Shown: positions 33,598 to 42,229, numbered from the stretch's first letter. The stretch: DNA of 64,000 bases from DATAEG01 sp963703085 (GCA_963703085.1 OY969789.1:2480001-2544000), one strand, 5' to 3'. Notes: generated from the letters alone by a model not told the origin. A program made the numbers and translations.

Positions 33598-35408
33598 GCG
33601 ACCACATCCTCACCGCCGTTGCCTGGCCGTACGCCAACGGCCCGCGGCATATCGGCCACGTTGCCGGCTTCGGGGTGCCGTCCGACGTGTTCAGCCGCTA
33701 CCAGCGGATGGCCGGCAACGAGGTGTTGATGGTCAGTGGCACCGACGAGCACGGCACCCCGATTCTCGTCGAGGCCGACAAGGAAGGCGTCTCGCCGCGG
33801 GAGATCGCCGACCGCTACAACCGGGTGATCGCCTCGGACCTGCAGCGGCTGGGTTTGTCCTACGACCTGTTCACCCGGACGTCGACGAAGAATCACTATG
33901 CGACCACGCAGGAGCTGTTCAAGACCCTGCTGCGCAACGGTTATGTCTTCCCGAAGGTGCAGTTGGGCGCGATCAGCCCGTCCACCGGACGGACGCTGCC
34001 GGATCGCTACATCGAGGGCACGTGCCCGATCTGTGGGTACCCGCACGCCCGGGGCGACCAGTGCGACAACTGCGGCAACCAGCTCGACCCTGCGGACCTG
34101 ATCGACCCGCGCTCCAAGATCAACGGTGAGAAGCCCGACTTCGTGCAGAGCGAGCACTACTTCCTCGACCTGCCGGCTTTCTCGCAAACCCTCGGTGACT
34201 GGCTGCAGACCCGGCGCAACTGGCGCCCGAATGTGCTGAAGTTCAGCGCGAACCTGCTCGACGACCTGAAGCCGCGAGCGATCACCCGCGACCTGGACTG
34301 GGGCGTTCCGGTCCCGTTGGACGGGTGGCGAGATCGGCCGGACAAGCGCATCTACGTCTGGTTCGACGCGGTGATCGGCTATCTCAGTGCATCCATCGAG
34401 TGGGCCCAGCGCACCGGCAACCCGGATGCCTGGCGGCCGTTCTGGCAGGGCGAGCACGCCGAGAACAACGCTCGCCGCGCCTACTACTTCATGGGCAAGG
34501 ACAACATCGTCTTCCACGCCGAGATCTGGCCGGCCATGCTGTTCGGCTACTCCGGCATCGGCACCAAGGACGGTGATGTCGGACCACTGGGACCGTTGGA
34601 TCGCCCGTACGAGGTGGTGTCCAGCGAGTTCCTCACCATGGAGAGCCGCAAGTTCTCGACGTCGCGCAACGTGGTGCTCTACGTCGGGGACTTCCTCGAT
34701 CGCTACGACACCGACGCGCTGCGCTACTACCTCAACGCCGCCGGCCCGGAGAACCAGGACACCGACTTCACCTGGACGGAGTTCGTCCGCCGGACCAACG
34801 ACGAGCTGGTGGCCGGGTGGGGCAACCTCGTCAACCGGACCGTGTCGATGACCGCCAAGAACTTCGGGGCCGTCCCGCAGCCCGGCGAGCTGACCAGCGC
34901 TGACCGGGCGCTGCTGGCCGCGTCGCAGACCGCGTTCGGCGCCGTCGGTGAGCAGATCGCAGGGTGCCACTTCAAGGCCGGACTGGCCGATGCCATGCGG
35001 CTGGTTGGCGAAACGAACAAATACCTCTCCGACCAGGCGCCGTGGAAGCTGGCGAACACCGACCGCGACCGGATGGGCACCGTGCTGCACACCGCGCTGC
35101 AGGTGGTCGACGACGCCAAGACGATACTCACGCCGTTCCTGCCGTCGTCATCGAGCCAGGCATATGCGGCGCTCGGCGGGGAGGGTGAATGGGCCCCGAT
35201 GCCCGAGCTCGTCGAGGTCGAGGAGGAGACGGCGATCGGGTCGCCGAGCTACCCCGTCCTGTCCGGGGACTACTCCGGCACCCCGAGGTGGGAGTCGGTG
35301 CCGTTGCCGGCCGGGCGCCCGCTGCAGCCCCCGAAGCCGATCTTCACCAAGCTCGACCCGTCCGTCGTCGACGAGGAGCTGGCTCGGCTCGGCCCGCCGG
35401 AGGAGTGA
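33594..35408 (+). CDS. metG: Methionine-tRNA ligase
   Basis: A 604-residue class I aminoacyl-tRNA synthetase. AWPYANGPRHIGHVAG carries the HIGH motif at residues 19-22, the Zn knuckle CPICGYPHARGDQCDNCG is intact, and the KMSKS equivalent is KFSTS starting at lysine ~353. The C-terminal anticodon-binding helical domain is present, but no C-terminal EMAP-like tRNA-binding domain exists, as is usual in actinobacteria. ATG overlaps a 25-codon leader frame. tatD follows four bases after its stop, as in mycobacteria. Confidence 0.98.
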   Translation: MSDHILTAVAWPYANGPRHIGHVAGFGVPSDVFSRYQRMAGNEVLMVSGTDEHGTPILVEADKEGVSPREIADRYNRVIASDLQRLGLSYDLFTRTSTKNHYATTQELFKTLLRNGYVFPKVQLGAISPSTGRTLPDRYIEGTCPICGYPHARGDQCDNCGNQLDPADLIDPRSKINGEKPDFVQSEHYFLDLPAFSQTLGDWLQTRRNWRPNVLKFSANLLDDLKPRAITRDLDWGVPVPLDGWRDRPDKRIYVWFDAVIGYLSASIEWAQRTGNPDAWRPFWQGEHAENNARRAYYFMGKDNIVFHAEIWPAMLFGYSGIGTKDGDVGPLGPLDRPYEVVSSEFLTMESRKFSTSRNVVLYVGDFLDRYDTDALRYYLNAAGPENQDTDFTWTEFVRRTNDELVAGWGNLVNRTVSMTAKNFGAVPQPGELTSADRALLAASQTAFGAVGEQIAGCHFKAGLADAMRLVGETNKYLSDQAPWKLANTDRDRMGTVLHTALQVVDDAKTILTPFLPSSSSQAYAALGGEGEWAPMPELVEVEEETAIGSPSYPVLSGDYSGTPRWESVPLPAGRPLQPPKPIFTKLDPSVVDEELARLGPPEE

Positions 35409-35412
35409 TCGC

Positions 35413-36255
35413 ATGGCCGAGCGCGTCGCCGAACCGCAGGCGTTCGACGTCGGGCCGCTGATCGCGCCGGTCTTCGACGCGCACTGTCACCTCGACGCCA
35501 TGGCGCAGCGGGGCGGGCGGGAAGCGGACGCGGCGTTCGTCGCCGAGGTGATGGCCGCCGCGAAGGCGGTCGGCGTCAACCGGGTGATCACGGTGGGTGA
35601 CACGATCGCCTCCTCGCGCTGGTGTGTGCGTGCCGCTCATGAACATCCGGACGTCTACGCGGCCGTCGCTGTGCATCCCACCGAGATCGCCGGTTTGGAC
35701 GACGCCGATTACGCTGAGCTGCACCAGCTGGCCGCCGACGATCGGGTGGTGGCGGTCGGTGAGACCGGCTTGGACTACTACTGGGACCGCACCGAGCCGG
35801 CGGCCCAGCAGGACCATTTCCGCCGGCACCTCGCGCTCGCCGAGCAGGTGGGCAAACCGGTGATGATTCACGACCGGGACGCGCACGCCGACGTGCTGCG
35901 CATCCTGCGCGAGGCGGGCGCGCCCCGGTCCGGAACGATCTTCCATTCCTTCTCCGGCGACGTGGCAATGGCTCGCGAATGCGTCGCGGCGGGCTACGTG
36001 CTGTCGTTCTCCGGCGTGCTCACTTTTCGCAACGCGCCGCAGCTGCGCGAGGCCGCCGCAGCCACCCCGATTGACTCGCTCCTGGTGGAAACCGATGCCC
36101 CGTTCCTCACCCCGCACCCGTACCGGGGACGTCCCAATTCGCCCGCTATGGTGCCGTTGACCCTGCGCACCGTGGCCGACGTCACGTCGAGCGAACCGAC
36201 CGCCGTAGCAAGGGGGATAGAGGCCACTGGCCGGCGGCTGTTCGGCTGGAGCTGA
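35413..36255 (+). CDS. tatD: TatD family metal-dependent deoxyribonuclease
   Basis: A 280-residue TIM-barrel hydrolase. Metal-binding motifs are complete: FDAHCHLDAM (H-x-H), GETGLDYYWD (Glu), VMIHDRDAH (His), FHSFSGD (His) and LLVETDAPFLTPHPYRG (Asp). It is a 3'-5' exonuclease/DNase acting in DNA repair or turnover. ATG 35413 lies four bases after metG, with the metG tail GGAGGAGTGATC supplying the ribosome site, so both are co-translated. Confidence 0.95.
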   Translation: MAERVAEPQAFDVGPLIAPVFDAHCHLDAMAQRGGREADAAFVAEVMAAAKAVGVNRVITVGDTIASSRWCVRAAHEHPDVYAAVAVHPTEIAGLDDADYAELHQLAADDRVVAVGETGLDYYWDRTEPAAQQDHFRRHLALAEQVGKPVMIHDRDAHADVLRILREAGAPRSGTIFHSFSGDVAMARECVAAGYVLSFSGVLTFRNAPQLREAAAATPIDSLLVETDAPFLTPHPYRGRPNSPAMVPLTLRTVADVTSSEPTAVARGIEATGRRLFGWS

Positions 36256-36265
36256 CCTCCTCAGC

Positions 36266-36304
36266 TTGGTCTGGCGTTCCCGGTCGCGTTACGTTCCGGT
36301 GACC
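36266..36304 (+). promoter_or_regulatory. Promoter and GTTACG-n5-GTGACC repeat upstream of first Rpf-like gene
   Basis: TTGGTC at 36266-36271, then 18 bases, then the -10 TACGTT at 36290-36295. Overlapping it is GTTACG-TTCCG-GTGACC at 36288-36304. The second Rpf-like gene has GTTATG-GTTCC-GTGACC in the same place. Such 6-5-6 direct repeats resemble sites of the response regulator MtrA, known to control rpf genes elsewhere. About 120 bases of leader follow, with possible stems such as CGCCGTC/GACGGCG. Confidence 0.5.
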
Positions 36305-36426
36305 GATCTGGCTCGCCGTCAGAAGGGCCGGCCTTGCGCCGAGCGACGGCGGGCGCGCTGGGTGCTGTGCCGCGAGCCGGCGCCCGGGAGTGAGCAGCAG
36401 ACCCATCACAGAGCAAGGGAGCGTTC

Positions 36427-37575
36427 GTGCGCCGCAGCGCAAAGTTAGGCCTTTACGGTGTCGCCCTCCTCGGGCTGATAGCCGGCATCCTGTCGTTCAC
36501 CACGTCCGACCGTGCGATCGCGATCAGCGTGGACGGAAAGACCAACACGGTGCACACCACGGCTGCGACGGTGCGCGGCGTCCTGCACGACGCCAAGCTG
36601 AAGGTCGGCCCGCACGACGTGGTCGCCCCGGCGCCTGCGGTCAAGGTGCACAAGGGGTCGGTCATCGAACTGCGCCGCGGCCGGTTGCTGCACCTGAACG
36701 TCGACGGGGTCTCCCGCGATGTGTGGACGACCGACACGACCGTCGATCAGGCGTTGGCCGATCTCGGGTACGGGCAGGGCCGCACGATGGGCGTCTCGCG
36801 CAGCGACCGGTTGCCGCTCTCGCCGACTGAGCTGACCCTGGTGATGCCCAAGCAGGTGACGATCGTCGCCGACAAGAAGGCGGTGCATGTCGTGACGACG
36901 GCACCCACCGTGCAGGACGCGGTGCAAGGCGCTCACCTCGCACTTGCGTCAACCGATCGGCTCACGCCGGCGGCAACGGTGAAGCCGACGGCCGGGATGA
37001 CGATCGTGCTGACCAGGGTCCGGATGAAGACCGTGACCGGAACGCAGGCGATCCCGTACCCGACGTCGTCGAAGAAGGACCCGAGCGCCTATCAGGGCAG
37101 CACCACGGTCGTGAAGCCCGGCAAGCCGGGTAAGGCACGGGTGACCTTCCAGCTCGTGTACGTGGACGGGAAGCTGTCCGGCAAGCGCGTCGTCACGTCG
37201 ACGGTGCTGGTCAAGCCGGTCACCCGGATCCAGAAGGTCGGCACCAAGTCCGTCGAGGCCGCCGCCGCGTCGAGTCCGGCAGCGGCCCAGGCGCTCGGGC
37301 GCACCATGGCGGCGGCGAAGGGCTGGGGCAGCGGCCAGTTCTCCTGCCTGCTGTCGCTGTGGACCAAGGAGAGCGGCTGGCGGGTCTCCGCGGCCAATCC
37401 CAGTGGCGCGTACGGCATTCCGCAGGCGTTGCCGGGCGGCAAGATGGCCTCGGCCGGGCCCAACTGGCAGAGCAACGCCCGCACCCAGATCGCCTGGGGA
37501 CTGGGATACATCGCTCGGGTCTACGGAAGTCCGTGCGCGGCCTGGGGACACTCGCAGGCCACCAACTGGTACTGA
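36427..37575 (+). CDS. RpfB-like cell-wall hydrolase 1 (DUF348/G5 plus SLT-type domain)
   Basis: A 382-residue exported protein. N-terminal anchor RRSAKLGLYGVALLGLIAGILSF, then three ubiquitin-like DUF348 repeats (ISVDGKTNTVHT, LNVDGVSRDVWTT, VADKKAVHVVTT), a G5 domain (VRMKTVTGTQAIPYPTSSKKDPSAY to KPVTRIQKVGTK), and a C-terminal lysozyme-like catalytic module with the likely catalytic Glu at ~315 in WTKESGW and GAYGIPQALPGGKMA. In mycobacterial RpfB the last domain is a resuscitation-promoting factor domain; here it is an SLT/aggregation-promoting-type module. It should cleave peptidoglycan during growth resumption. Located between tatD and ksgA like rpfB. Confidence 0.92.
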   Translation: MRRSAKLGLYGVALLGLIAGILSFTTSDRAIAISVDGKTNTVHTTAATVRGVLHDAKLKVGPHDVVAPAPAVKVHKGSVIELRRGRLLHLNVDGVSRDVWTTDTTVDQALADLGYGQGRTMGVSRSDRLPLSPTELTLVMPKQVTIVADKKAVHVVTTAPTVQDAVQGAHLALASTDRLTPAATVKPTAGMTIVLTRVRMKTVTGTQAIPYPTSSKKDPSAYQGSTTVVKPGKPGKARVTFQLVYVDGKLSGKRVVTSTVLVKPVTRIQKVGTKSVEAAAASSPAAAQALGRTMAAAKGWGSGQFSCLLSLWTKESGWRVSAANPSGAYGIPQALPGGKMASAGPNWQSNARTQIAWGLGYIARVYGSPCAAWGHSQATNWY

Positions 37576-37707
37576 GGTTCAGGCCGCCGCTCGGCCGGCT
37601 CGGCGCGGCTGCGCAAGCCGGGACGAGTGCTGTGCGAGTTCAGAGGTAGGCGGGGAATGTCCCTATCTGCACGGCCAGTCGGCTCGTCCACAACCGGCAC
37701 CCTGACT

Positions 37708-37745
37708 TTGCCAGATGCTGGCGGGCACGTTATGGTTCCGTGACC
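37708..37745 (+). promoter_or_regulatory. Promoter and GTTATG-n5-GTGACC repeat upstream of second Rpf-like gene
   Basis: -35 TTGCCA at 37708-37713, 17 bases, -10 TATGGT at 37731-37736. The repeat GTTATG-GTTCC-GTGACC covers 37729-37745, matching the element before the first paralogue in sequence, spacing and position relative to the -10. It probably binds the same regulator. Confidence 0.6.
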
Positions 37746-37759
37746 TTGCCCGCCAGCTC

Positions 37760-37784
37760 CGCGGCGGGTGAGTCACCCGCCGCG
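37760..37784 (+). promoter_or_regulatory. Strong hairpin in leader of second Rpf-like gene
   Basis: Perfect palindrome CGCGGCGGGTGA-G-TCACCCGCCGCG, 12-bp arms around one base, about 17 bases after the predicted transcription start and 72 bases before the GTG. It may be part of a regulatory leader RNA or a DNA site. c-di-AMP riboswitches precede rpf genes in other actinobacteria, but I cannot match their consensus here. Confidence 0.55.
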
Positions 37785-37856
37785 ACGTGGGTTCCGCCCG
37801 TGCATCGATGACGAGCAGGGCGGACGCAATTGTCGACACGACGAGGGAGTTTGTTG

Positions 37857-39050
37857 GTGCGCAGAAGCGCAAAGTTGGGCCTGTACGGATTGGTGCTCGC
37901 GGGACTGGTGGGCGGTTCGACCGCCTGGTACAGCACCCAGAAGACCGTCACGGTGAGTGTCGACGGCAATCGCCGCAGCGTGCACACCGTGGCCTCCACC
38001 GTGGGTGGGGCGTTACGTGACGCCAAGTTGGACGTGCGTGCGCACGACGTCGTGGCCCCGTCCATCAAGTCAAAGGTGCATCGTGGCTCGGTCGTCGAGT
38101 TGCGCCGCGGCAGGTTGCTGCGGCTCGACGTCGACGGCGTGCAGCGCGAGGTCTGGACAACCGACCCCACCGTCGAGCAGGCCCTCGCCGATCTCGGCTA
38201 TGGCTCGGGGCGGGCCACGGGCGTGTCCCGGTCCACCCGGCTGCCGCTGACTCCGACCCAGATCACCCTGGTGATGCCCAAGAAGGTCACCGTTGTCGCC
38301 GACCGGAAGAGTCGCGTGGTCGTCACCACGGCGGGCTCGGTGTCGGACCTGCTGGCCTCGCTCAATCTGAATGTCAGCTCGGCCGACAAGGTCTCGGCGC
38401 CGCTCAGCGCCCGGCCCACCGACGGCATGACCGTCGTCGTCCGCCGGGTGGTGATGCGCACCCAGACCGTCACCGCCAAGGTGCCGTTCAAGGTGGAGTC
38501 GAAGAAGGACGCGTCGGCCTACCAAGGCACCACCGTCGTCCTCAAGCCGGGTAAGCCGGGCTCCCGGCGGGTGACGTACCAGTTGATCTACCTGGACGGG
38601 AAGCTCGTCGGCAAGCGCGTCGTGTGGGTTATCAACGGTGCCTCGCCGCGCACCCAGGTTCAGAAGGTCGGCACCAAGACCCGGCCCAAGACGTCCTCCG
38701 GGTCTACCGGTGGTGGCAGCGGGAGCAGCGGTGGCGACCCGACGCCCAGCGGTACCGCGCAGGCCATCGCCAAGCAGCTGGTCACCGCGCACGGGTGGGG
38801 TAGCGGACAGTTCGGCTGCCTGGTGAATCTCTGGAACAAGGAGAGCCACTGGAACACCCACGCCGGCAACCCGTCCTCGGGCGCGTACGGGATTCCGCAG
38901 GCACTGCCGGGCAGCAAGATGGCCTCCGCCGGTCCGAACTGGCATGACGACGCCACGACCCAGATCAAGTGGGGGCTGGGCTACATCTCCAGCCGCTACG
39001 GCACCCCATGTGCCGCCTGGGCGCATTCGCAAGCCAGCAACTGGTATTGA
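37857..39050 (+). CDS. RpfB-like cell-wall hydrolase 2, tandem paralogue
   Basis: A 397-residue paralogue of the gene just upstream with the same order: anchor (RRSAKLGLYGLVLAGLVGG), three DUF348 repeats, G5 domain (VVMRTQTVTAKVPFKVESKKDASAY...), a Gly/Ser linker (SSGSTGGGSGSSGGDPTPSG), then the lysozyme-like module with likely catalytic Glu ~329 in WNKESHW and conserved C-terminus CAAWAHSQASNWY. GTG 37857 is chosen by alignment with the first paralogue, whose first bases after GTG nearly match, and because GAGGGAG precedes it; TTG 37830 is less likely. It has its own promoter and a strong leader hairpin. Confidence 0.92.
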   Translation: MRRSAKLGLYGLVLAGLVGGSTAWYSTQKTVTVSVDGNRRSVHTVASTVGGALRDAKLDVRAHDVVAPSIKSKVHRGSVVELRRGRLLRLDVDGVQREVWTTDPTVEQALADLGYGSGRATGVSRSTRLPLTPTQITLVMPKKVTVVADRKSRVVVTTAGSVSDLLASLNLNVSSADKVSAPLSARPTDGMTVVVRRVVMRTQTVTAKVPFKVESKKDASAYQGTTVVLKPGKPGSRRVTYQLIYLDGKLVGKRVVWVINGASPRTQVQKVGTKTRPKTSSGSTGGGSGSSGGDPTPSGTAQAIAKQLVTAHGWGSGQFGCLVNLWNKESHWNTHAGNPSSGAYGIPQALPGSKMASAGPNWHDDATTQIKWGLGYISSRYGTPCAAWAHSQASNWY

Positions 39051-39127
39051 GTCCAGGGCGCCTGCTCCGCACGCGTCGCAGGCCGGGGTGCGCCGAGCCG
39101 TTCGTCGCTGAGGCAGACTGACTGCTT

Positions 39128-39973
39128 GTGGACTTGCTCGGGCCGGCTGAGATCCGCCGGCTGGCCGCCGAGCTGCACCTGCGGCCGACGAAGTCGCTCG
39201 GGCAGAACTTCCTGCACGACGGCAACACCATCCGCCGGATCGTGCGGGCTGCCCAGCTGGCCGCCGGGGAGCACGTACTGGAAGTCGGTCCCGGGCTCGG
39301 GTCGCTGACCTTGGGGCTACTGGACGCGGGCGCGACGGTCACGGCGGTAGAGATCGACCCCGGCCTGGCCGCCGCATTGCCGCAGACGATCTCGGCTCAT
39401 GGTGGCGGCGAGGTGACCGTCCGCACCGAGGACGCGGCTCGGCTGGGTTTGCTGCCCGAGCCGGCACCGACCGCGCTGGTCGCCAATCTCCCGTACAACG
39501 TGGCCGTGCCAGTGGTGCTGCACCTGCTGGCCAGCCAGCCGGGGCTCACCCACGGTCTGGTACTGGTGCAGGCCGAGGTTGCCGACCGGATCTGCGCGCC
39601 GCCCGGGTCGCGCACCTACGGCGCACCCAGCGTCAAGGTGGCCTGGTACGCCGCGGCCACGGCGGCGGGTGCGGTCCCGCGGTCGGTGTTCTGGCCGGTG
39701 CCGAACGTCGACTCCGGGCTGGTCCGGCTGGTATGCCGGCCGGCTCCGGCGCTGGCCGACGGGGTGACCCGGGCGGACGTCTTCGGTGCCGTGGATGCCG
39801 CGTTCGCACAGCGCCGCAAGACGCTGCGCGCGGCGTTGGCCGGATGGGCGGGATCGGCGCCGGCAGCAGAGCAGGCCTTGCGGGCCGCCGGCATCGACCC
39901 GATCAGGCGCGGCGAGACCTTGTCCGTTGCCGAGTTCGCTGCCCTCGCTGCTGCCCGCCCGCGCGCGGCTTAG
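39128..39973 (+). CDS. rsmA: 16S rRNA (adenine(1518)-N6/adenine(1519)-N6)-dimethyltransferase
   Basis: A 281-residue KsgA enzyme. SAM motif VLEVGPGLGSLTLGLLDAG, acidic residue AVEIDPGLA, catalytic NLPYNVAVPV and the typical N-terminus LRPTKSLGQNFLHDGNTI are complete, with the C-terminal helical domain (FAQRRKTLRAAL). It dimethylates two adenosines near the 3' end of 16S rRNA. GTG 39128 fits the family start. Its last 71 bases overlap a convergent membrane-protein gene. In many actinobacteria ispE follows directly; here it does not. Confidence 0.96.
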   Translation: MDLLGPAEIRRLAAELHLRPTKSLGQNFLHDGNTIRRIVRAAQLAAGEHVLEVGPGLGSLTLGLLDAGATVTAVEIDPGLAAALPQTISAHGGGEVTVRTEDAARLGLLPEPAPTALVANLPYNVAVPVVLHLLASQPGLTHGLVLVQAEVADRICAPPGSRTYGAPSVKVAWYAAATAAGAVPRSVFWPVPNVDSGLVRLVCRPAPALADGVTRADVFGAVDAAFAQRRKTLRAALAGWAGSAPAAEQALRAAGIDPIRRGETLSVAEFAALAAARPRAA

Positions 39974-40622
39974 CCCCCGGGTCGGGCTGCTCCGGCGCCC
40001 CGGCGAGCTTGCTGTCCAGCAGCGTCGCGGCACCGGCCACCGCGACGAACAGCAACGTGATCCACAGTGCGTTGACGACCACCTTCGGGTAGCCGAAGTG
40101 GTGCACGTCGGCGAACGGGTAGGGGTAGAAGTTCGACGACAGCGGGCCACGGATCATCGTGAATGCCATGTAGAGCAATGGATAGATCATCGTCAGCCAG
40201 CTGATCCGGGCCGAGGTCAATCCACGCGGCCCGAACGCCAACCACCCCACGATGGTCAGGATCGGCACGACGGTGTGCTGCAACTGGTTGGCCGCCTGCG
40301 CGAGGGTGTCCAGGTCGAGCAGCTTCGCCAGCGCGACGTGGAAGACCACGAAGGTCACGGTGATGCCGATCAGGCCGGCCATCCGAAAGACCGCGAACAC
40401 GACGCCGGCACGATTCAGATTCAGCGCCAGCAACAGGCACGTCACGCCCACGATGACGTTCGAGTCGATCGTGAAGTAGGCGAAGATGTTGAGGCAACGG
40501 TTGACGGTGCTGCCGCCGAACGCCCGTTCGCTGCCCGCGGTGACGAAGAGCTGGATGATGATTCCAGCCGCCACGCAGGCGGCCGTCACGGCGAACCACG
40601 GCCGAGCCCATCGCTGATCCAT
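39903..40622 (-). CDS. Pr6Pr family membrane protein
   Basis: A 239-residue polytopic protein with six membrane segments. Signature stretches FAYFTIDSNVIVGVTCLLLAL, FHVALAKLLD, QLQHTVVPILTIVGWLAFGPRG and MIYPLLYMAFTMIRGP match the Pr6Pr/FAR-17a-like group of uncharacterised six-helix proteins. The last ~45 residues are charged and Gln/Arg-rich and lie opposite the end of ksgA, so the convergent overlap of 71 bases includes them. Function unknown. Confidence 0.85.
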   Translation of the reverse strand: MDQRWARPWFAVTAACVAAGIIIQLFVTAGSERAFGGSTVNRCLNIFAYFTIDSNVIVGVTCLLLALNLNRAGVVFAVFRMAGLIGITVTFVVFHVALAKLLDLDTLAQAANQLQHTVVPILTIVGWLAFGPRGLTSARISWLTMIYPLLYMAFTMIRGPLSSNFYPYPFADVHHFGYPKVVVNALWITLLFVAVAGAATLLDSKLAGAPEQPDPGAKPRAGGQQRGQRTRQRTRSRRA

Positions 40623-40690
40623 GCCTGGAAGCTAGCCGACCGCGCCGTGCTTGGTTTGCAGCCGCGCTGGTCCGCGTTCCGGGCACGTGC

Positions 40691-42187
40691 TTAGGGGATG
40701 GAACCCTCGGCGGCGGCGAGCGCGTCCACCACGGCGGCGCCGGCTCGGGTCCAGGCCCGCCGGGTGTCCTCGCGCATGAGTGACCACTCCATCGGCCCGC
40801 CGACGGCGATGTGCGGGTCGTAGGGCACCTCCACCACCGAACGGGTGCGGGTGCCGAAATGGCTCATCAGCTCCTTGCGCACCGTCGGGTCGGGCTTGGG
40901 ATCGGCCGCGGTCAGCACGGTGACGGCGCCGTTGGCCAGTACGCCTCGCCCGGTCTGGCCGAGGTGGTCCAGCACCCAGGAGGCCGAGTAGCCGACATCG
41001 CGCTGGTAGGTGGAGACGACCACGACGAGATCGGCGGCGTTCACTGCCGCCTGCCAGTTCGGCGAGCGCACGTTGTTACCGGTGTCGATCACGATCACCC
41101 GGTAGAAGCGCTGCAGCACCTCGTGCAGCCGGCTGAATTCCTGTTCGCCGATCTGCGCCATGTTGGCCGGGTTGTCGTCGCTGGCCAACGCGTCGAACTG
41201 CGCCTCGCCCTGCGCGCGGACGAACTGGGCGAGGTCACCGACCCGTGCGTCTGCGCGTTCGAAGCGCGGTAGCGCGCCGAGCAGGTCCCAGGCGGTCGTG
41301 CTCTGGCCGTAGAGGTTCTTCACTCGCACCGCAAGCGTGCCGCGGGTCTCGTTGTCGTCCCACCCGAGGACGTAACCACCGCGGTGCACGCCGAGTGCGG
41401 AGGCCAGTCCGATCGTCGTGGGTGTCTTGCCCGCGCCGCCTTTGGGCTGGATGACCACGACGGTCATCGGCTTGGTGAACCCGCGCTGGATGTCGACGCG
41501 CGCCTGCCGGTCGGCCAGTTCGTCGCTGGTCGGCTTGGGCTTGAGCAGGCCGCCGCTGACCCGGTGCATCCGCCCGCGCCATCCCCAGGACGCCGGCTTC
41601 TGGCCTGTATCCGGACGGTTCGGCGCGAGCAGTGCCTCTGGCCGCAAGTGCTGATCCGGACGAGGCAACCGGGCCGGTGATTGCGGGCGCTGCACCCCGG
41701 CCGGTGCCCGGTACGGCGGCGGCGGGCTGGCCGCCAGGTAGTTCGGGTCGTTGGAGATGGCCTCGTCCACACCGCGATGCTGGTAATACGGCTCCGCGAC
41801 CGGCGCCGGCGGATCCGAGACGGGCGGTTGATAGGCGGGTGCCGCGGCAGGATACGGATCGCCCAGGTAGGAGTTGGCCTGCTGGCCGGGCGCGTATGCA
41901 TCCGGCGCCGGGTCATCCGAATAGCCGTGCTGCGCCGGGGGCGGCGCCGGCTGGTAGTTCGTCGGCGACCAGGAGTCCGCGGTCGGTAGCTGCAGGTCGT
42001 CGCGCTGGGTGGTGGTGTCATCGCTGCGCTCGTGCTCGCCGGTCGACGCGGCGCCATCGGTGCCGGGGTCGGCAGGCTCGCTGAACGGGTCCCAGGGATT
42101 GGCGAACGGTGGCAGCGGCGCCGGTGGGGGTGCGCCCTGCGGCTGTTCCTGCCACTCGGAGGAGGCGGGGGTGCTCTCGCTCATCAC
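40691..42187 (-). CDS. MinD/ParA-like ATPase with proline-rich N-terminus (EspI-like)
   Basis: A 498-residue protein. Residues 1-~195 are low-complexity Pro/Ala/Gln (many PPP and PxxP). The C-terminal part is a SIMIBI ATPase with deviant Walker A PKGGAGKTPTTIGLA, D in LGWDDNE and VIDTGNNVRSPNW as Walker B-like strand. This arrangement matches EspI and related ATPases of type VII (ESX) secretion loci of mycobacteria and allied actinobacteria, but no ESX component lies in view. It may couple secretion or polar positioning. The final codons SIP end at TAA. prs lies upstream on the same strand across 42 bases. Confidence 0.82.
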   Translation of the reverse strand: MMSESTPASSEWQEQPQGAPPPAPLPPFANPWDPFSEPADPGTDGAASTGEHERSDDTTTQRDDLQLPTADSWSPTNYQPAPPPAQHGYSDDPAPDAYAPGQQANSYLGDPYPAAAPAYQPPVSDPPAPVAEPYYQHRGVDEAISNDPNYLAASPPPPYRAPAGVQRPQSPARLPRPDQHLRPEALLAPNRPDTGQKPASWGWRGRMHRVSGGLLKPKPTSDELADRQARVDIQRGFTKPMTVVVIQPKGGAGKTPTTIGLASALGVHRGGYVLGWDDNETRGTLAVRVKNLYGQSTTAWDLLGALPRFERADARVGDLAQFVRAQGEAQFDALASDDNPANMAQIGEQEFSRLHEVLQRFYRVIVIDTGNNVRSPNWQAAVNAADLVVVVSTYQRDVGYSASWVLDHLGQTGRGVLANGAVTVLTAADPKPDPTVRKELMSHFGTRTRSVVEVPYDPHIAVGGPMEWSLMREDTRRAWTRAGAAVVDALAAAEGSIP

Positions 42188-42229
42188 GGTCCTTCGCTCG
42201 GCGGCGGCGCTCGGCTAGCCGGGGGTGGG

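Noticed and set aside
36256..36426. c-di-AMP (ydaO) riboswitch upstream of the first Rpf-like gene
   Set aside because: Position fits, but I could not match the conserved ydaO segments in either leader, so it is kept only as a search to run.
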